Shown here: piece by piece, positions 62,883-64,000 of the stretch
How the letters are laid out: each line of letters begins with the position of its first letter
Position numbering within the stretch: the stretch's first letter is position 1
Source: Eleginops maclovinus
Taxonomy: Eukaryota > Chordata > Actinopteri > Perciformes > Eleginopidae
Direction: 5' to 3'
Assembly (NCBI RefSeq): GCF_036324505.1
Contig: NC_086363.1
Span: 400,001-464,000, forward strand
Length of the DNA: 64,000 nucleotides
Notes under the pieces: generated by a model
The model's database searches: none
The model's input: the letters and a program-made list of their open reading frames with translations, nothing else
Told to the model about the DNA's origin: nothing
Translations under genes and position numbers: made by a program

Positions 62883-64000
62883 CTGGGAGGGTCGGGATGG
62901 GAGAAAAAGATGCAGAAGATGATGAATGGTTGAGAAGCTGCAGGATCATCTTCAGTGCACAACCTTTAACAGTAGGAGGTCGGGGGGTAACGAGCACAGA
63001 GGGGTTTCTGTTGCTTTCTGACAGCATTGTTGGATAAGCTGTCAGAGCAGACGCCATGATTAAAGGCCTGAACCACACAGGAGACTCAAGAGCTCTTAGC
63101 AGTGTCAACGTAAGATACCATCAGGAGGGAAGGGGATCAACAACACATGGCGACTGGTTGTAGAGCTACCAATAACATATGATAGGAGTCAGAATACGGA
63201 GAAAAGTCAGAACCTAAACAAAAAAGTCAGAATTCTTAGAAGAAGTATGAATACAAAATAGAAGTAAGTATTCTGACATTAAAACTCAGAACTCAAAAGA
63301 AAATCCCCTTCGGTCGGATCCAAAGAAAAGCCTTAACATTAAATCAGTGCCTGGACAGAAAACCAACCCAAGCACAGCGCTACGCTAACTTTGCATCCGG
63401 AGTGACAGCAAAGACGAATCTGCTCCTAAACTCTCGTCTTCAACTCTACAGTCAATATTTATGCAACCGCTATTTTAACAAAAGTCAAGTCACTCCTTTT
63501 CAGTCATAACTCTAGTTTACAATAATGTACACATCAACCGTAACCGTGCAGTGTACCTGAGCAGGTGTTTCAGAGGTCTGTATAGTCCTGGGTTGGTAAT
63601 AAGCAGGTACTCTCCACTACTGAGGTGTTTCAAATCTAACAGTAAACAGAATGATGTCCAGTACCAAGCTGGAACAACAGCGACTCATTAATAATGCTTC
63701 TGTTAATTAACAGCACATCCCTTCTTCCAGGAGAAGCCAAAAGCAGAAACAGAAAAGCTGTGAAATGAGATTCATAGATTTAAAACACATACTACCAATC
63801 TGCCCCAAAAGAACCTCAGTTTTTACTCCATCAGAACTTTCCCTCGCGGTGGTTCTGTTTGATTTAACATATGACTTTCCATCCAGAGATAATAGAATTT
63901 TCCTGAGGCTGTTTGCTGAGGCTCACCTGTCTCACCGGGGACACAGCCTGGCTATCGGTAACAAGACCCTGATTTATTTCCAGCCCCCCCAGGAACGTGC
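62883..64000. other. Probable ADGRG6 intron up to the right edge
   Basis: No exon is supported. CUB and pentraxin exons were not recognised here and should lie beyond position 64000. Confidence 0.55.

Noticed and set aside
63927..64000. Possible upstream ADGRG6 exon ending GACAG/GTGAGC (open in one frame)
   Set aside because: The open frame ends in phase 0 while the next known exon needs phase 1, and no pentraxin or CUB motif could be recognised in about 24 residues.

Overview
The window is vertebrate, almost certainly teleost fish, nuclear DNA. It has multi-exon genes with GT-AG introns, very many (CA)n microsatellites and minisatellites, a non-LTR retrotransposon fragment, and protein sequences of teleost type. 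No bacterial operon structure, plasmid, phage or CRISPR array is present.

Two genes can be supported, both on the minus strand. (1) An endothelin gene: a signal-peptide exon at 11494-11557 and, about 7 kb downstream in gene direction, an exon at 4287-4449 with a complete 21-residue endothelin (Cys at 1, 3, 11 and 15, Trp at 21) behind a dibasic processing site. Its closeness to ADGRG6 suggests the edn4 paralogue. The 3' exons were not found. (2) ADGRG6 (GPR126), the adhesion GPCR of Schwann-cell myelination and inner-ear development, runs from beyond the right end (highest exon seen 62811-62882) to a stop codon at 26182-26184. I placed 26 exons by splice sites, continuous phase and family sequence: five small Ser/Thr/Pro-rich exons, one giant mucin-like exon (about 4.1 kb), the SEA domain, the hormone-receptor motif (HormR), the GAIN domain with its GPS, seven membrane segments and a conserved C-tail. 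The CUB and pentraxin domains expected at the N terminus must lie beyond the right edge.

Layout: 1-4286 sequence downstream of the endothelin exon; 4287-11557 endothelin gene; 11558-26181 intergenic, with a fold-back repeat, a 57-bp minisatellite, a retrotransposon fragment and a 21-bp minisatellite; 26182-26393 last ADGRG6 exon; 26394-37176 a 10.8-kb intron holding further minisatellites, including a second, inverted array of the same 57-bp unit; 37177-49978 the 7TM, GAIN, HormR and SEA exons, with introns largely made of tandem repeats; 46003-49676 a direct duplication of about 1.8 kb carrying four exons; 52421-62882 the mucin-like part.

The points most worth a second look are: the mucin-like expansion of ADGRG6, built of phase-1 cassettes; an intron (43310-43743) that is a tandem array of about 21 copies of its own 5' splice site; the phase-incompatible duplication of SEA/HormR exons, with frameshifts in both copies; the two inverted 57-bp arrays that vary almost only at one base; and two unrelated intronic minisatellites that each repeat a TGAGTCA (AP-1/MARE-like) core.
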